DNA from: Halobellus sp. MBLA0158
GTDB lineage: Archaea > Halobacteriota > Halobacteria > Halobacteriales > Haloferacaceae
Assembly: GCF_041477585.1 (NCBI RefSeq)
Contig: NZ_JBGNYA010000001.1
Location: 434,001 to 498,000, forward strand
DNA: 64,000 nt
Reading direction: 5' to 3'
Part shown: positions 31,837-45,382 of the stretch, one piece after another
Position numbering within the stretch: position 1 is the first letter of the stretch
Layout of the letters: the number at the start of each line of letters is the position of its first letter
The notes under the pieces: generated by a model
What the model saw: only the letters and a program-made list of their open reading frames with translations
Database searches by the model: none
What the model was told of the DNA's origin: nothing
Translations under genes and position numbers: made by a program

Positions 31837-34458
31837 ATGCCGAGCGGAGAATACGACCCCGACACCGTCGAGGCGAAGTGGCAAGACCGGTGGGTCGACG
31901 ACGAGACCTACGCCTACGAGGGCGCCGCAGACCCCGACACCGCCTTCTCGATCGACTCGCCGCCGCCGACGGTATCGGGGAGCCTCCACTGGGGCCACGT
32001 CTACGGCTTCACGCTCCAGGACTTCGTCGCGCGCTTCAACCGGATGCGCGGCAAGGAGGTCTACTTCCCGTTCGGCTACGACGACAACGGCATCGCCTCC
32101 GAGCGCCTCGCCGAGGACGAACTCGACGTGCGCCACCAGGACTACGAGCGCCGGGAGTTCCAGCGGATGACCCAGGAGGTCTGCGCCGAGTACGAGGCCG
32201 AGTTCACAGAGAAGATGCAGGACCTCGGCATCTCGATCGACTGGAACCAGACCTACCAGACCATCTCGCCGGAGGTCCGGCGCATCTCCCAGCTCTCCTT
32301 CATCGACCTCTACGAGCAGGGTCGGGAGTACCGCCAGCGCGCGCCGGCGATCTGGTGTCCCGAGTGCGAGACGGCGATCTCGCAGGTCGAGACCGAAGAC
32401 GACGAGCAGCCGAGTCACTTCCACGACATCGCCTTCGAGGTCGTCGGCAGCGGTGACGAGGACGAAGAGGCGTTCACCATCTCGACGACGCGGCCCGAAC
32501 TCCTCCCCGCCTGCGTCGCGGTCTTCGTCCACCCCGACGACGACGAGAATCAGTACCTCGTCGGCGAGACCGCGCGGATCCCGCTGTTCGACCAGGAGGT
32601 CCCGATCCTCGAAGACGAGCGCGTCGATATGGAGACGGGCTCGGGCGTCGTGATGTGCTGTACCTTCGGCGACCAGACCGACATCGAGTGGTACCAGGCC
32701 CACGACCTCGACCTCCGGATCGCGATCGACGAGTCGGGGACGCTGACCGACGTCGCCGGCGAGTACGAGGGGCTCTCTTCGGAGGAGGCCCGCGAGGCCA
32801 TCGTCGAGGACCTCGACGACGCGGGCGCGCTCTTGGACCGCTGGGAGATCACCCACACCGTGAACGTCCACGAGCGCTGCGGCACCGGGGTCGAGTTCCT
32901 CGTCAAGGACCAGTGGTACGTCGAACTGCTGGACAAGCGCGAGGAGTACCTCCAGGCCGGCCGGGAGATGGACTGGTACCCCGAGAAGATGTTTACCCGG
33001 TACCGAAACTGGATCGAGGGCCTCCAGTGGGACTGGTCGATCTCCCGCCAGCGCTCCTCGGGTATTCCGTTCCCGGTCTGGTACTGCGCCGAGTGCGACG
33101 AGCCGGTGCTGGCCGAGAAGGAGAACCTCCCGGTCGACCCGCTGAGCGACGAGCCGCCCGTCGACGCCTGTCCCGAGTGCGGCCACGATGAGTTCGAGCC
33201 CGAGGACGACGTCTTCGACACGTGGGCGACGTCGTCGCTGACGCCGCTGATCAACGCCGGGTGGGACTGGGACGGCGAGGCCGAGGAGTTCACCTTCGAG
33301 AACCCCGAGCTCTACCAGTTCGACCTCCGGCCGCAGGGCCACGACATCATCTCCTTTTGGCTCTTCCACACCGTCGTCAAGTGCTACGAGCACACCGGCG
33401 AGGTGCCGTTCGACAGCGTGATGATAAACGGGATGGTCCTCGACGAGAACCGCGAGAAGATGTCCAAGTCGAAGGGCAACATCGTCGCGCCCGACGAGGT
33501 CGTCTCGAAGTATCCGGTCGACGCGGCGCGCTACTGGGCCGCGGGCTCGGCCGTCGGCGACGACCTCCCCTACTCGGAGAAGGGCCTGCGGGCGGGCGAG
33601 AAGCTCCTCCGGAAGCTCTGGAACGCTTCCAAACTGGTCGAGAGCCTGACCGACGAGGCCCCCGAGGACTTCGACCACGACGACCTCGCGGCGCTGGACC
33701 GCTGGCTGCTGGCCGAACTCGACCGCGAGATCGAGCGGCTGACGGAGCGCTTCGCCGACCGGGAGTTCTCGAAGGCCCGCGACGGCCTGCGGGGCTTCTT
33801 CTGGCACACCTTCTGCGACGACTACCTGGAGATCGCGAAACAGCGCGTCCGCGACGGCGGCGATCCCTCTGCGGCCTACACGCTGGAGGTCGCCCACCGG
33901 CGGTTCCTCAAGCTCTTCGCGCCCATCCTCGCGCACGCGACCGAGGAGCTGTGGCACGATATGCACGGCGACGGGAGCGTCCATCGGACCGAGTGGCCCG
34001 AGCCGCTCGGCGTCGACGCCGACTTCGCGGCCGGCGAGACGGCGATGGCCGTCGTCGGCGCGCTCCGCAAGTACAAGAGCGACGAACAGCTGCCGATGAA
34101 CGCCGCGCTCGACCGCGTCGAGATCTGGGGCGACGTCTCCGGGTTCGAAGACGACATCTCCGGCGTGATGCACGTCGAGGAGCTGGCGACCTTAGACGAG
34201 CGCCCGGCGGTCGAGTCGGTCGTCACCGGCGTCGACCTCGATTACTCGCTCGTCGGCCCGGAGTTCGGCAGCCAGGTGCCGGACATCGAGGCCGCGATCG
34301 AGGCGGGCGACTACGAGGTCGTCGACGGCGAACTCCACGCTGCGGGCGCCGAGCTCGGAGCGGAAATGTTCGAGATCGAAGAGGAGCGGCAGTACCTCGG
34401 CGAGGGCGAGATGGTCGAAGCCGGCGACGCCATCGTCGTCGTCCACAACGAGGCGTAA
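31837..34458 (+). CDS. valS: Valyl-tRNA synthetase
   Basis: Class I synthetase for tRNA-Val, 873 residues. The HIGH signature reads HWGH at residues 51-54, a known valyl variant, and KMSKS lies at about 541-545. The editing domain is present between them (ISTTRPELLPACVAVFVHPDD), along with zinc-ribbon cysteine pairs (CPECETAIS and CPECGHDE). The C-terminal part has an alpha-helical anticodon-binding domain. A separate ATG follows a short 50-base spacer after pheT, so it may share the pheST transcript or have its own promoter. Confidence 0.96.
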   Translation: MPSGEYDPDTVEAKWQDRWVDDETYAYEGAADPDTAFSIDSPPPTVSGSLHWGHVYGFTLQDFVARFNRMRGKEVYFPFGYDDNGIASERLAEDELDVRHQDYERREFQRMTQEVCAEYEAEFTEKMQDLGISIDWNQTYQTISPEVRRISQLSFIDLYEQGREYRQRAPAIWCPECETAISQVETEDDEQPSHFHDIAFEVVGSGDEDEEAFTISTTRPELLPACVAVFVHPDDDENQYLVGETARIPLFDQEVPILEDERVDMETGSGVVMCCTFGDQTDIEWYQAHDLDLRIAIDESGTLTDVAGEYEGLSSEEAREAIVEDLDDAGALLDRWEITHTVNVHERCGTGVEFLVKDQWYVELLDKREEYLQAGREMDWYPEKMFTRYRNWIEGLQWDWSISRQRSSGIPFPVWYCAECDEPVLAEKENLPVDPLSDEPPVDACPECGHDEFEPEDDVFDTWATSSLTPLINAGWDWDGEAEEFTFENPELYQFDLRPQGHDIISFWLFHTVVKCYEHTGEVPFDSVMINGMVLDENREKMSKSKGNIVAPDEVVSKYPVDAARYWAAGSAVGDDLPYSEKGLRAGEKLLRKLWNASKLVESLTDEAPEDFDHDDLAALDRWLLAELDREIERLTERFADREFSKARDGLRGFFWHTFCDDYLEIAKQRVRDGGDPSAAYTLEVAHRRFLKLFAPILAHATEELWHDMHGDGSVHRTEWPEPLGVDADFAAGETAMAVVGALRKYKSDEQLPMNAALDRVEIWGDVSGFEDDISGVMHVEELATLDERPAVESVVTGVDLDYSLVGPEFGSQVPDIEAAIEAGDYEVVDGELHAAGAELGAEMFEIEEERQYLGEGEMVEAGDAIVVVHNEA

Positions 34459-34485
34459 CGGTCGCGCTCGACCCGTCGTTGGCTT

Positions 34486-35559
34486 TTACAGGTCCGCGCC
34501 GACCGCGTCCTTGATCCGGTCGAAGCCGTCCCGGTCCAGCAGTTCGAGCAGTTCCTCGTTGATGTCGCGTGCGAGCGTCGGGCCCTCGTAGACCAGGCCG
34601 GTGTAGAGCTGGACGAGGCTCGCGCCCGCACGGATCTTCGCGTACGCGCCCGCGGCGTCGGAGACCCCACCGACGCCGACGACGGGGGCGTCCGTGCGCT
34701 CGGCGACGAACCGCACCATCTCGGTCGCACGGTCCTCGATCGGCGCGCCCGAGAGCCCGCCCTTCTCGGCCCGGTTGGGGCTCCGGAGGCCCTCGGGCCG
34801 GTCGGTCGTCGTGTTGGTGGCGATGACGCCGTCGAGGTCGAAGTCGTCGACGACCGCGAGGGCGTCCTCGATCGCCGGCTCGGGGAGGTCCGGCGAGAGC
34901 TTCACCAGGAGGGGCGCGGCGCCGGCGTCGACGAGTTCGCCGAGGATCGCCTCTAGGGAGTCGCGGTTCTGGAGTTCGCGCATCCCCTCGCTGTTCGGAC
35001 AGGAGACGTTGACCGCGAGGTAGTCGGCGCTGTCGGCCACCTGTTCGTACGTGTAACGGTAGTCCTCGGGAGCGTCGTCGGCGTCGGTCGCCTCCGAGAG
35101 CGCGACGTTGACGCCGACGGGGATCCCCGGATTGGGGCCGATCCGAAGCCGCTCGCCGACGGCGTCGGCGCCCTCGTTGTTGAGGCCCATCCGGTTGACG
35201 ATCGCCCGGTCTTCGACGAGGCGGAACATCCGCGGACGGGGATTGCCGGGCTGTGCGCGGGCGGTGACGCCGCCGACCTCGACGTGGCCGAAGCCGAGCG
35301 CGCCGAGGACCGCGGGGAGTTCGGCGTTCTTGTCGAAGCCGGCGGCGACGCCGACCGGATTGGGAAAGGACTCGCCGAACGCCTCGACCCGCAGGCGGTC
35401 GTCGTCGACGGCGAGTCGCCGCCGGAGCGCGTCCTCGGCCGGGGTGTGCTGGACGGCTCGCAGTCCGCGGTGGACGAGCCGGTGGGCGGTCTCGGCGGGC
35501 AGCGAGAACAGAACTGGTCCGGCCGCGCGGTAGGCCGATCGGATCACGGCGTCGCCCAC
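34486..35559 (-). CDS. pyrD: Dihydroorotate dehydrogenase (quinone)
   Basis: FMN enzyme of pyrimidine synthesis, class 2 by sequence, 357 residues. It has an N-terminal amphipathic helix for membrane contact (IRSAYRAAGPVLFSLPAETAHRLVHRGL), then the barrel with NPVGVAAGFDKNAEL, VEVGGVTARAQPGNPRPRMFRL, the FMN/substrate residues NVSCPNSEG, and the C-terminal GVGGVSDAAGAYAKIRAGASLVQLYTGL. The catalytic Ser lies in VNVSCPNS, as in class 2. It converges with valS, and both genes end within 30 bases. Confidence 0.95.
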   Translation of the reverse strand: MGDAVIRSAYRAAGPVLFSLPAETAHRLVHRGLRAVQHTPAEDALRRRLAVDDDRLRVEAFGESFPNPVGVAAGFDKNAELPAVLGALGFGHVEVGGVTARAQPGNPRPRMFRLVEDRAIVNRMGLNNEGADAVGERLRIGPNPGIPVGVNVALSEATDADDAPEDYRYTYEQVADSADYLAVNVSCPNSEGMRELQNRDSLEAILGELVDAGAAPLLVKLSPDLPEPAIEDALAVVDDFDLDGVIATNTTTDRPEGLRSPNRAEKGGLSGAPIEDRATEMVRFVAERTDAPVVGVGGVSDAAGAYAKIRAGASLVQLYTGLVYEGPTLARDINEELLELLDRDGFDRIKDAVGADL

Positions 35560-35618
35560 CCTCGGCTGTCGTCTCGCCGGTCTCCCCCTCGCGACCGGTC
35601 GGGCCCTCGGATCATCCC

Positions 35619-35816
35619 TCAGAAGTCGTGTTCGACGTCGTCGGGGTCGGCCTTCTGGATGATGATCTTGCCGTCCCGGACCCGAACGAACACCTCGTCG
35701 CCGATCTCCATCCCGGCCACGGCGAGTTCGTCCTCGTGGAGGTTCACGTGGACGTTGTGGTACTCGCCGTGTTCGTCTTTCGCGCCACTCGGGCTGAGCT
35801 TCTTTTTCCGAACCAT
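35619..35816 (-). CDS. Small AbrB/SpoVT-like protein
   Basis: A 65-residue protein starting MVRKKKLSPSGAKDEHGEY. The beta-strand pattern (NVHVNLHEDELAVAGMEIGDEVFVRVRDGKIIIQKADP) matches the swapped-hairpin AbrB/MazE fold used by small DNA-binding and antitoxin-like proteins. It has no partner gene, so a transition-state-type regulator is more likely than an antitoxin. It starts about 60 bases upstream of pyrD on the minus strand, in the opposite direction to the MC1 gene. Confidence 0.65.
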   Translation of the reverse strand: MVRKKKLSPSGAKDEHGEYHNVHVNLHEDELAVAGMEIGDEVFVRVRDGKIIIQKADPDDVEHDF

Positions 35817-36066
35817 CGGAGCTGTCTAGCCGAAGGTTCGCCGCAGGATATACATAAGTGTTGTTTACGCCCTGCCCATCTGATTCGTTCGATTGGGGGA
35901 CGCTCGCCGCCGGACGCCGACCCGCCGCCGAACGATCGGGCCTCCTCCGTTCGGGATCTCCGCTCGACGGAGCGAGGATTCGAGCGCGAAAACCCCCGTA
36001 CCGCAGTCCATTTTGCCGGTATATTTAAGCCAGACCATGTGTTTCCTTGACATAGAGGTACGAACA

Positions 36067-36399
36067 ATGGTACGCGAGGACGGCAAGCGGAACTTCGTGA
36101 TGCTCGAAGACGGCGAAAAGACCAAGCAGTTCACCGGTCGGATGCCGCGACAGGCGGCCCTGAAGGCGGCCCGTCGGCTCGAAGGCTACGAGTCCTACGG
36201 GTCCGAGGACGAGGCCAAGGAGGATCCGACGGAGATCAGACTGCTCGAACGAGGGACCGACCGAGTCCACATCTACGACGCCTGGGCCTGGCACGACAGC
36301 GCGCCGGACGACAAACCGGGGTGGATGCAGGACAACGAGGTGTCGACAGTCACTCGGGGCAACGTCTCGAAGCAGGGGATCGAACACATCGACAAGTAG
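36067..36399 (+). CDS. MC1 non-histone chromosomal protein
   Basis: A 110-residue member of the MC1 DNA-bending family, a chromatin protein of methanogens and haloarchaea. The sequence MVREDGKRNFVMLEDGEKTKQFTGRMPRQAALKAARRLEGYES matches the MC1 beta-strand and helix order, and the C-terminal GTDRVHIYDAWAWHDSAPDDKP holds the conserved aromatic and charged residues used in DNA bending. Here the protein is acidic rather than basic overall, as for other haloarchaeal MC1s. The start is preceded by a TATA-like box (TATTTAAGC, about 36021-36029). Confidence 0.85.
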   Translation: MVREDGKRNFVMLEDGEKTKQFTGRMPRQAALKAARRLEGYESYGSEDEAKEDPTEIRLLERGTDRVHIYDAWAWHDSAPDDKPGWMQDNEVSTVTRGNVSKQGIEHIDK

Positions 36400-36699
36400 C
36401 GTCGCCGTCGCGTCCGCGCGCTGGCCGCCCGCCGACGTAGGGCCGTCTCTCGCCAGCGTCGGAGACCGTCCCACCGGGTTCGACACCGCTTTGTCCGTCC
36501 CGCAGTAACGAATTTCCGCGCGGTTATCATCCGAGTAGACCGCACGCGCGACGCGTGGGATGACGGCTCGGCCTCCGACCGCGCGATATTCTGATGTCAC
36601 GCCCGCGTGCGTGTGCAGTAACCTTCGTCGAGTCGCATCGTTCGACGCTCACCCTCTCGGTGTGAAATCGCATAACGAAGCGGGGACGGTTCGACGGCC

Positions 36700-36708
36700 T
36701 TTTATGTA
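36700..36708 (+). promoter_or_regulatory. rRNA promoter P1 TATA-like box
   Basis: TTTTATGTA within GACGGCCTTTTATGTAAC. One of three similar boxes spaced about 120-135 bases, as in the tandem rRNA promoters of haloarchaea. Confidence 0.6.
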
Positions 36709-36833
36709 ACCCCGGCATTCGGATTAGTACGCGGAAGCCCGCCCGGGACGCCCCGGACGGGACCTCGCCGGAACGCACTCGCAGGGCGCGTCGGCGCCGC
36801 CGACTCGGAGACGGGTCGGGGCGATACGACGGG

Positions 36834-36839
36834 CTTAAG
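36834..36839 (+). promoter_or_regulatory. rRNA promoter P2 TATA-like box
   Basis: CTTAAG within GACGGGCTTAAGTGTTCGAG. Similar surroundings to P1 (GACGG upstream). Confidence 0.6.
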
Positions 36840-36950
36840 TGTTCGAGTCGGTTCCGGTTGAATGCGAACGACACACCGCGACTGGGCGCGGTTCGATCCC
36901 GTTCCCGATCGGACACGCCGACTTCGGTCGGCAGCGAGGTGGATCGGTGC

Positions 36951-36957
36951 CTTTATG
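36951..36957 (+). promoter_or_regulatory. rRNA promoter P3 TATA-like box
   Basis: CTTTATG within GGATCGGTGCCTTTATGGCT, followed by CCGAGCGACC. The third unit in the series and the closest to 16S. Confidence 0.6.
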
Positions 36958-37036
36958 GCTCCGAGCGACCTACGCTTACGTCCGCAAGAGATGAGGATTC
37001 CACCCCTGCGGTCCGCCGTACAGATGGGATCTGATG

Positions 37037-37088
37037 TTAGCCTTGGTGGTTCGGTGACACCTGTCTGGTCGATCCGAACCACACGGAC
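37037..37088 (+). other. 16S processing stem, 5' arm
   Basis: TTAGCCTTGGTGGTTC (37037-37052) is complementary to 38726-38741 downstream of 16S. Together with the next ~35 bases it forms the long helix with bulges that tRNA splicing endonuclease cuts in archaea. Confidence 0.8.
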
Positions 37089-37168
37089 CACGCAATGATA
37101 TATGGTGATTCTCCCATCATCCGATGGGAAATCCCGCCACACCCCTCTCCCCGCACGGGGAGAGACCC

Positions 37169-38641
<1,473 letters not shown>

Positions 38642-38689
38642 ACAGACCGAGACCAGGCCGACGCGCCTGGCTCACTTTCACTCATCGCG

Positions 38690-38741
38690 TGGATCGTGTA
38701 CCAGATCGACCGGACAGGCACCTTAGAACCACCAAGGCTAA
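38690..38741 (+). other. 16S processing stem, 3' arm
   Basis: GAACCACCAAGGCTAA (38726-38741) pairs with the 5' arm at 37037-37052. The tRNA-Ala gene begins two bases later. Confidence 0.8.
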
Positions 38742-38743
38742 CA

Positions 38744-38815
38744 GGGCCCGTAGCTCAGCGGTAGAGCACCTCCTTTGCAAGGAGGACGCCCTGGGTTCAA
38801 ATCCCAGCGGGTCCA
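38744..38815 (+). tRNA. tRNA-Ala (TGC)
   Basis: Complete cloverleaf: acceptor GGGCCCG with CGGGTCC, D arm TAGCTCAGCGGTAGAGC, anticodon arm CTCCTTTGCAAGGAG with anticodon TGC, T arm CTGGGTTCAAATCCCAG. CCA is not encoded. The usual occupant of the 16S-23S spacer in haloarchaea. Confidence 0.97.
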
Positions 38816-38961
38816 TACTTGGGCGCTCATCATCGCGAAACACATCCCTTAAGTGGGAGACAGCGCGAGGATGAGATCCCAACGAACTGATGCACCATCC
38901 CGTGAAAGCGCGGATGGGAAGGGTTCGACGCACGCTCCGGCCGCCACCGGACGTGCAATGA

Positions 38962-39062
38962 CGACCGTGTGTACGCGCGCAATCCAGACGCCCACTGAAC
39001 CCGTTCACACGAACGGCTCGTGGACGTCACAGATCACTGTACCAGTATACTGTCCACTACGG
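38962..39062 (+). other. 23S processing stem, 5' arm
   Basis: CGACCGTGTGTACGCGCGCA and CAATCCAG are complementary to 42118-42193 beyond the 3' end of 23S. Further paired blocks (CTGAACCCG, ACTGTACCAGT) give a long bulged helix. The remainder of the 38816-39169 spacer holds small hairpins and no gene. Confidence 0.75.
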
Positions 39063-39169
39063 ACAGTCCGTCTGTCGGAAGACAGACACACCGCCTATCA
39101 CTACGATAGGCACCTAACAGACGGTCTCGCCTACCCAGGCGAGACTGGTTCCAACGACACTCAATACCG

Positions 39170-42090
<2,921 letters not shown>

Positions 42091-42117
42091 AGTGTCAGAC
42101 AGAACCGCAACACGACT

Positions 42118-42193
42118 GGTACGTGAGACGCTCACGAACCACCGTGCGAGCGGGTTCAGGCGGTAACTGGATTGCGCGCACTACACACGGTCG
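42118..42193 (+). other. 23S processing stem, 3' arm
   Basis: Complement of the 5' arm at 38962-39062; the segment ends CACACGGTCG. It separates 23S from 5S. Confidence 0.75.
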
Positions 42194-42288
42194 AATCCAT
42201 CGGACCGATCAGCGAGACGCCACCGACAGTGGTCGACGAACTGTTCGATACCGAGCAGTTCAAGATGGTTCGATTCCATCAGTCGGCT

Positions 42289-42410
42289 TGAAGGCGGCCA
42301 GAGCGGCAGGGAAACACCCGTACCCATCCCGAACACGGAAGTTAAGCCTGCCAGCGTGTCAGCAAGTACTGGAGTGAGCGATCCTCTGGGAACACTGACT
42401 CGCCGCCTCA
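42289..42410 (+). rRNA. 5S ribosomal RNA
   Basis: Starts TGAAGGCGGCCA and ends CTCGCCGCCT, about 122 nt. The central loop CCCATCCCGAACACGGAAGT and terminal pairing GGCGGC/GCCGCC are diagnostic. Ends approximate. Confidence 0.93.
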
Positions 42411-42586
42411 CCACTCATACTACACTCATCACACACCGAGAGCGACACGCTCGCCCAAACGAGCGGGACGCTCTCAACCCTCGATCATCACCATCCCATA
42501 GCCGCGGCTCTTCCCGTCGATCCCACGCCCACGGTGCTGCGTCGGACCGCTAGGCTTAAACGACGAAACGGAATAGAGAATACTGC

Positions 42587-42662
42587 GCCAAGGTGGCAGA
42601 GTCTGGCCGAACGCGTCCGCCTGCAGAGCGGATCATCGCCGGTTCAAATCCGGCCCTTGGCT
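42587..42662 (+). tRNA. tRNA-Cys (GCA)
   Basis: Acceptor GCCAAGG with CCTTGGC, anticodon arm TCCGC-CTGCAGA-GCGGA with anticodon GCA, T arm GCCGGTTCAAATCCGGC, discriminator T as usual for Cys. CCA not encoded. The last gene of the rRNA operon, as in other haloarchaea. Confidence 0.95.
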
Positions 42663-42686
42663 TGTCTTTTGTCTGTGGATACGCCT

Positions 42687-42720
42687 AACTGGAAACGGCA
42701 CAGGCGCGCTTTCCGGTAAC
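42687..42720. promoter_or_regulatory. Inverted repeat resembling origin-recognition half sites
   Basis: AACTGGAAAC and GCTTTCCGGTAAC face each other about 14 bases apart upstream of the Orc1/Cdc6 gene; 8 of 10 bases of the arms pair. Haloarchaeal ORB half sites have a similar CTGGAAAC core. The match is weak and could be chance. Confidence 0.3.
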
Positions 42721-42773
42721 TCGACCCACGCCGACTGTTTAAGTGTCCGTACTCACACGTTTCGACAGCACCG

Positions 42774-43820
42774 ATGATCGTCCGCCCGCGGGTCTTCGAC
42801 GACGCGTGGCCGCCCGACAAGTTGCAACACCGAGACGGCGCCGTCGAAGCCCTCTCGCGGGCATTCGATCCTGCGACCGCCGGCCGGGAGGCCCAGAGCG
42901 CCGTCGTTCACGGGCCCCGGGGCGTCGGGAAGACCGCCCTCGCCCGGCACGTCATCCGTCGCCTGGAGCGGCACGCGGGCGTGTCGGTCGTGCTGGTCGG
43001 CGCCCTCGGCGCGACGACCGAGTCGATCCTCCGACGGGTGATCGCGGCCGCTCCGGGACACGCCAATCCGTCCCGGAGTGCGACCGTCCAGGACCTCCGG
43101 TGGAAGCTTCGCAAACAGGTCGATCGACCGATCGTTCTCGTCCTCGACGAGGCGGAGGGGCTGTCGTCGACCGACGCGCTGGACCACCTGCTGGCGGTCG
43201 ACCGACTGTCGATCGTCGGCATCGTCCGACGGGAGAACCGCTGGCTCGGCCGCCTCAGCGGGGGCGTTCGGCGCCGGATCGACGTCTCGGTCGGCCTCGA
43301 TCGCTACCGCGTCGACGAACTCGTCGCGATCCTCCGCGCCCGCGCCGACAGGGGGCTGGCCGGCGACCCCGTCACCGACCGGCAACTGGCGTACGTCGCC
43401 GACGCGGTCGCCGGTATCGCGCGCCACGGCATCCAATCGTTGCGGGCCGCGGCCGCGCTCGCCGACGAACGCGAGCACCGGGAGATCCGGGATGCGGACA
43501 TCGACGATGCCTTCGCTCGCGCTCGCGCCCGCATCCGGAATCTGAACCTCCGCTCCCTGCCGGTACACCACCGCCTCGTCTACGCGGTGATCCGCGAGGC
43601 CGGCGAGATCACAGAGAGCGAACTGGACGCGCGCTACGCCGACGTCGCCGACGCGGTGTATCGCGGGACGGGCCTCGATCCGATCGACACCCGCGGCCGA
43701 CGGATGGCACTCCGGCGGCTCGAAGCCTACGACCTGATCGACAGGGACGATCGGACCTACCGCGTGAGCGACGAGTCGATTTCGACGGGGCTGCCACTCC
43801 CCGCGAAGGACCGGGAGTGA
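42774..43820 (+). CDS. Orc1/Cdc6-type replication initiator (divergent)
   Basis: A 348-residue AAA+ protein with a C-terminal winged helix. Walker A GPRGVGKTA (about 47-55), Walker B VLVLDEAE (about 122-129), sensor region SIVGIVRRENRW and a wHTH at about 258-340 (LVYAVIREAGEITESELDARY). It is divergent from typical Orc paralogues, so it may be one of the many extra haloarchaeal Orcs with specialised or no origin activity. TATA-like TTTAAGTG about 33 bases upstream gives a leaderless start. Directly downstream of the rRNA operon. Confidence 0.85.
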   Translation: MIVRPRVFDDAWPPDKLQHRDGAVEALSRAFDPATAGREAQSAVVHGPRGVGKTALARHVIRRLERHAGVSVVLVGALGATTESILRRVIAAAPGHANPSRSATVQDLRWKLRKQVDRPIVLVLDEAEGLSSTDALDHLLAVDRLSIVGIVRRENRWLGRLSGGVRRRIDVSVGLDRYRVDELVAILRARADRGLAGDPVTDRQLAYVADAVAGIARHGIQSLRAAAALADEREHREIRDADIDDAFARARARIRNLNLRSLPVHHRLVYAVIREAGEITESELDARYADVADAVYRGTGLDPIDTRGRRMALRRLEAYDLIDRDDRTYRVSDESISTGLPLPAKDRE

Positions 43821-43877
43821 GGGGCAGAGCAGCGAAGAACTACCGAAGAGCCGCGTTCGTCCCGACGGCGACGGACC

Positions 43878-45203
43878 TCAGCGGCCCTGATCGACGAGTA
43901 CCGACGTCGCGAACGCGCCGCGCTCCGGGGCGTCGAACGTCGGAATTCCGAGGTCTTCCATCCGCTTCCGATCGGGTTCGAGGGGCTCGTAGGGGCCGGC
44001 GACGGTGAAGACGATCGGCTTGTCGACCTCCTCGGCGAGCGCTTCGAGCTCCTCGATCGGATAGCCCAGCGAGTGCTCGAAGATCTCGTAGACCGAGACG
44101 ATGTCGACGTTGTCGTCGCGGGCCACGGCGTCGATGACCTCGCCGAACTGGGGCATCGGCCGGCCCGTGTCCACGGGGTTCTCGTCGTAGGTGAAGCCCA
44201 AAAGCAGGTCGTCGAGGCGCTCGCGGGTCTCGGCGGTGAGGTCGGGGAAGGTCGCGCCGCGCTCTGCAAGATAGTCCGACATCATAATCCCGGGTCCGGC
44301 CTGTGCGGTGACGAGCCCGACGTTCGGACCGTCCGGCGTGGGCGACTTCGCGAGGACGCGGCTCGCATCGAGGAGCTCCGTCACCGAGTCGGCCATCACG
44401 CCGCCGTTATCGGTAAGGATCTCCTCGTAGCGCTCGTAGGATTGGTTCGGCGCGGCCGTGTGCGCCTCGACGAAGTCGTGCATCCGGTTGCCCGACTTGA
44501 GAGCGACGATCGGGGTGCTCGCGTCGGCGACGACCTCCTCGAACGCGTCGATCTCGGTGGTCCCCTCGATGTGGAGGCCGATCGCCTTCGTCTGTGGGTC
44601 CTCGTCGAGCATCGGGATGACGTCCGCGAAGTCCGTGTTCACGCGGTTGCCCAGCCCGTACATCCCTGAGATGCCGTACCCCTCGCGTTCCAACTGGAAG
44701 GTCGCCGTCACGCCGATCCCGCCGCTCTGTGCGACGACGGCGACGTCGCCCCGCTCGATCTCGTCGAAGCCGGGGACGAACGAACTGTAGATGTTCCTGT
44801 GCGGGATGATGTGGCCGGCCGTGTTCGGGCCCAGTACCGCGAGGTCGTGTTCCTCGGCGGTCTGTCGGATCTGCTCTTGTCGCTCCTGGCCCTCCTCGCC
44901 GGCCTCGGCGAATCCGCCGGCGAAGATGACCGCGGCGCCGACGCCGGCCTCCGCGCAGTCTTCGATGACGCCCGGCGTGGCCGGGGCCGGGACACAGCAG
45001 AGCGCGAGGTCGGCGTCGGTGTCGGCCACCGAGTCGACGAACTCGTAGCCGTAGACCTCGCCGTCGCCCGACGGATTGACCGGATAGACGGGCCCGTCGA
45101 ACTCCTTCGCGTTCGCCATCGCGTCGTTGCCCAGTTTGCCCGGCGTCGCCGACGCGCCGATGACCGCGATGCTCTCCGGATCGAACAGGTCCGAGATTCC
45201 CAT
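43878..45203 (-). CDS. Acyl-CoA synthetase (NDP-forming) alpha subunit-like
   Basis: A 441-residue protein with the three CoA-ligase alpha domains: CoA-binding (DPESIAVIGASATPGKLGNDAMAN), succinyl-CoA-ligase like (GDVAVVAQSGGIGVTATFQLE), and the C-terminal flavodoxin-like domain with the phosphohistidine region VALKSGNRMHDFVEAHTAAPN (family: GR-GA-A-SHTG, so His is kept in AHTA). It makes ATP or GTP with acetate/propionate from the acyl-CoA. The ATP-grasp beta subunit is not adjacent. ATG at 45203 sits behind a TATA-like TATATATGC about 25 bases away; the TTG at 45221 is rejected. Confidence 0.8.
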   Translation of the reverse strand: MGISDLFDPESIAVIGASATPGKLGNDAMANAKEFDGPVYPVNPSGDGEVYGYEFVDSVADTDADLALCCVPAPATPGVIEDCAEAGVGAAVIFAGGFAEAGEEGQERQEQIRQTAEEHDLAVLGPNTAGHIIPHRNIYSSFVPGFDEIERGDVAVVAQSGGIGVTATFQLEREGYGISGMYGLGNRVNTDFADVIPMLDEDPQTKAIGLHIEGTTEIDAFEEVVADASTPIVALKSGNRMHDFVEAHTAAPNQSYERYEEILTDNGGVMADSVTELLDASRVLAKSPTPDGPNVGLVTAQAGPGIMMSDYLAERGATFPDLTAETRERLDDLLLGFTYDENPVDTGRPMPQFGEVIDAVARDDNVDIVSVYEIFEHSLGYPIEELEALAEEVDKPIVFTVAGPYEPLEPDRKRMEDLGIPTFDAPERGAFATSVLVDQGR

Positions 45204-45382
45204 ACGAAGTTGGTCGGACAAGAAAGCATATATACTTCGATGTCGGCCGCTGTCTGCGCCAGTGCTCTCGAATCCGAATCGCGGTGTCGGCCGCCGCGTA
45301 CCGGCCGTACCGGCGCCGTCACCGGACCTCGTGGTTCGCGAAAACGGTAACCGTTATACGCCACGTGGCCAAATCCGGAGAT

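Larger units (their letters stand above)
36400..37036 (+). promoter_or_regulatory. rRNA operon promoter region
   Basis: The roughly 640-base stretch without a gene carries three promoter-like units, given separately. The remaining sequence is rich in direct GC patches and shows no open reading frame worth calling. Confidence 0.6.

Noticed and set aside
31804-34173. 789-residue open frame antisense to valS
   Set aside because: Same GC effect. valS has HWGH and KMSKS motifs in the right order.
45204-45221. TTG start six codons before the CoA-synthetase ATG
   Set aside because: The TATA-like box is about 25 bases before the ATG at 45203, so an mRNA starting there would not include the TTG.
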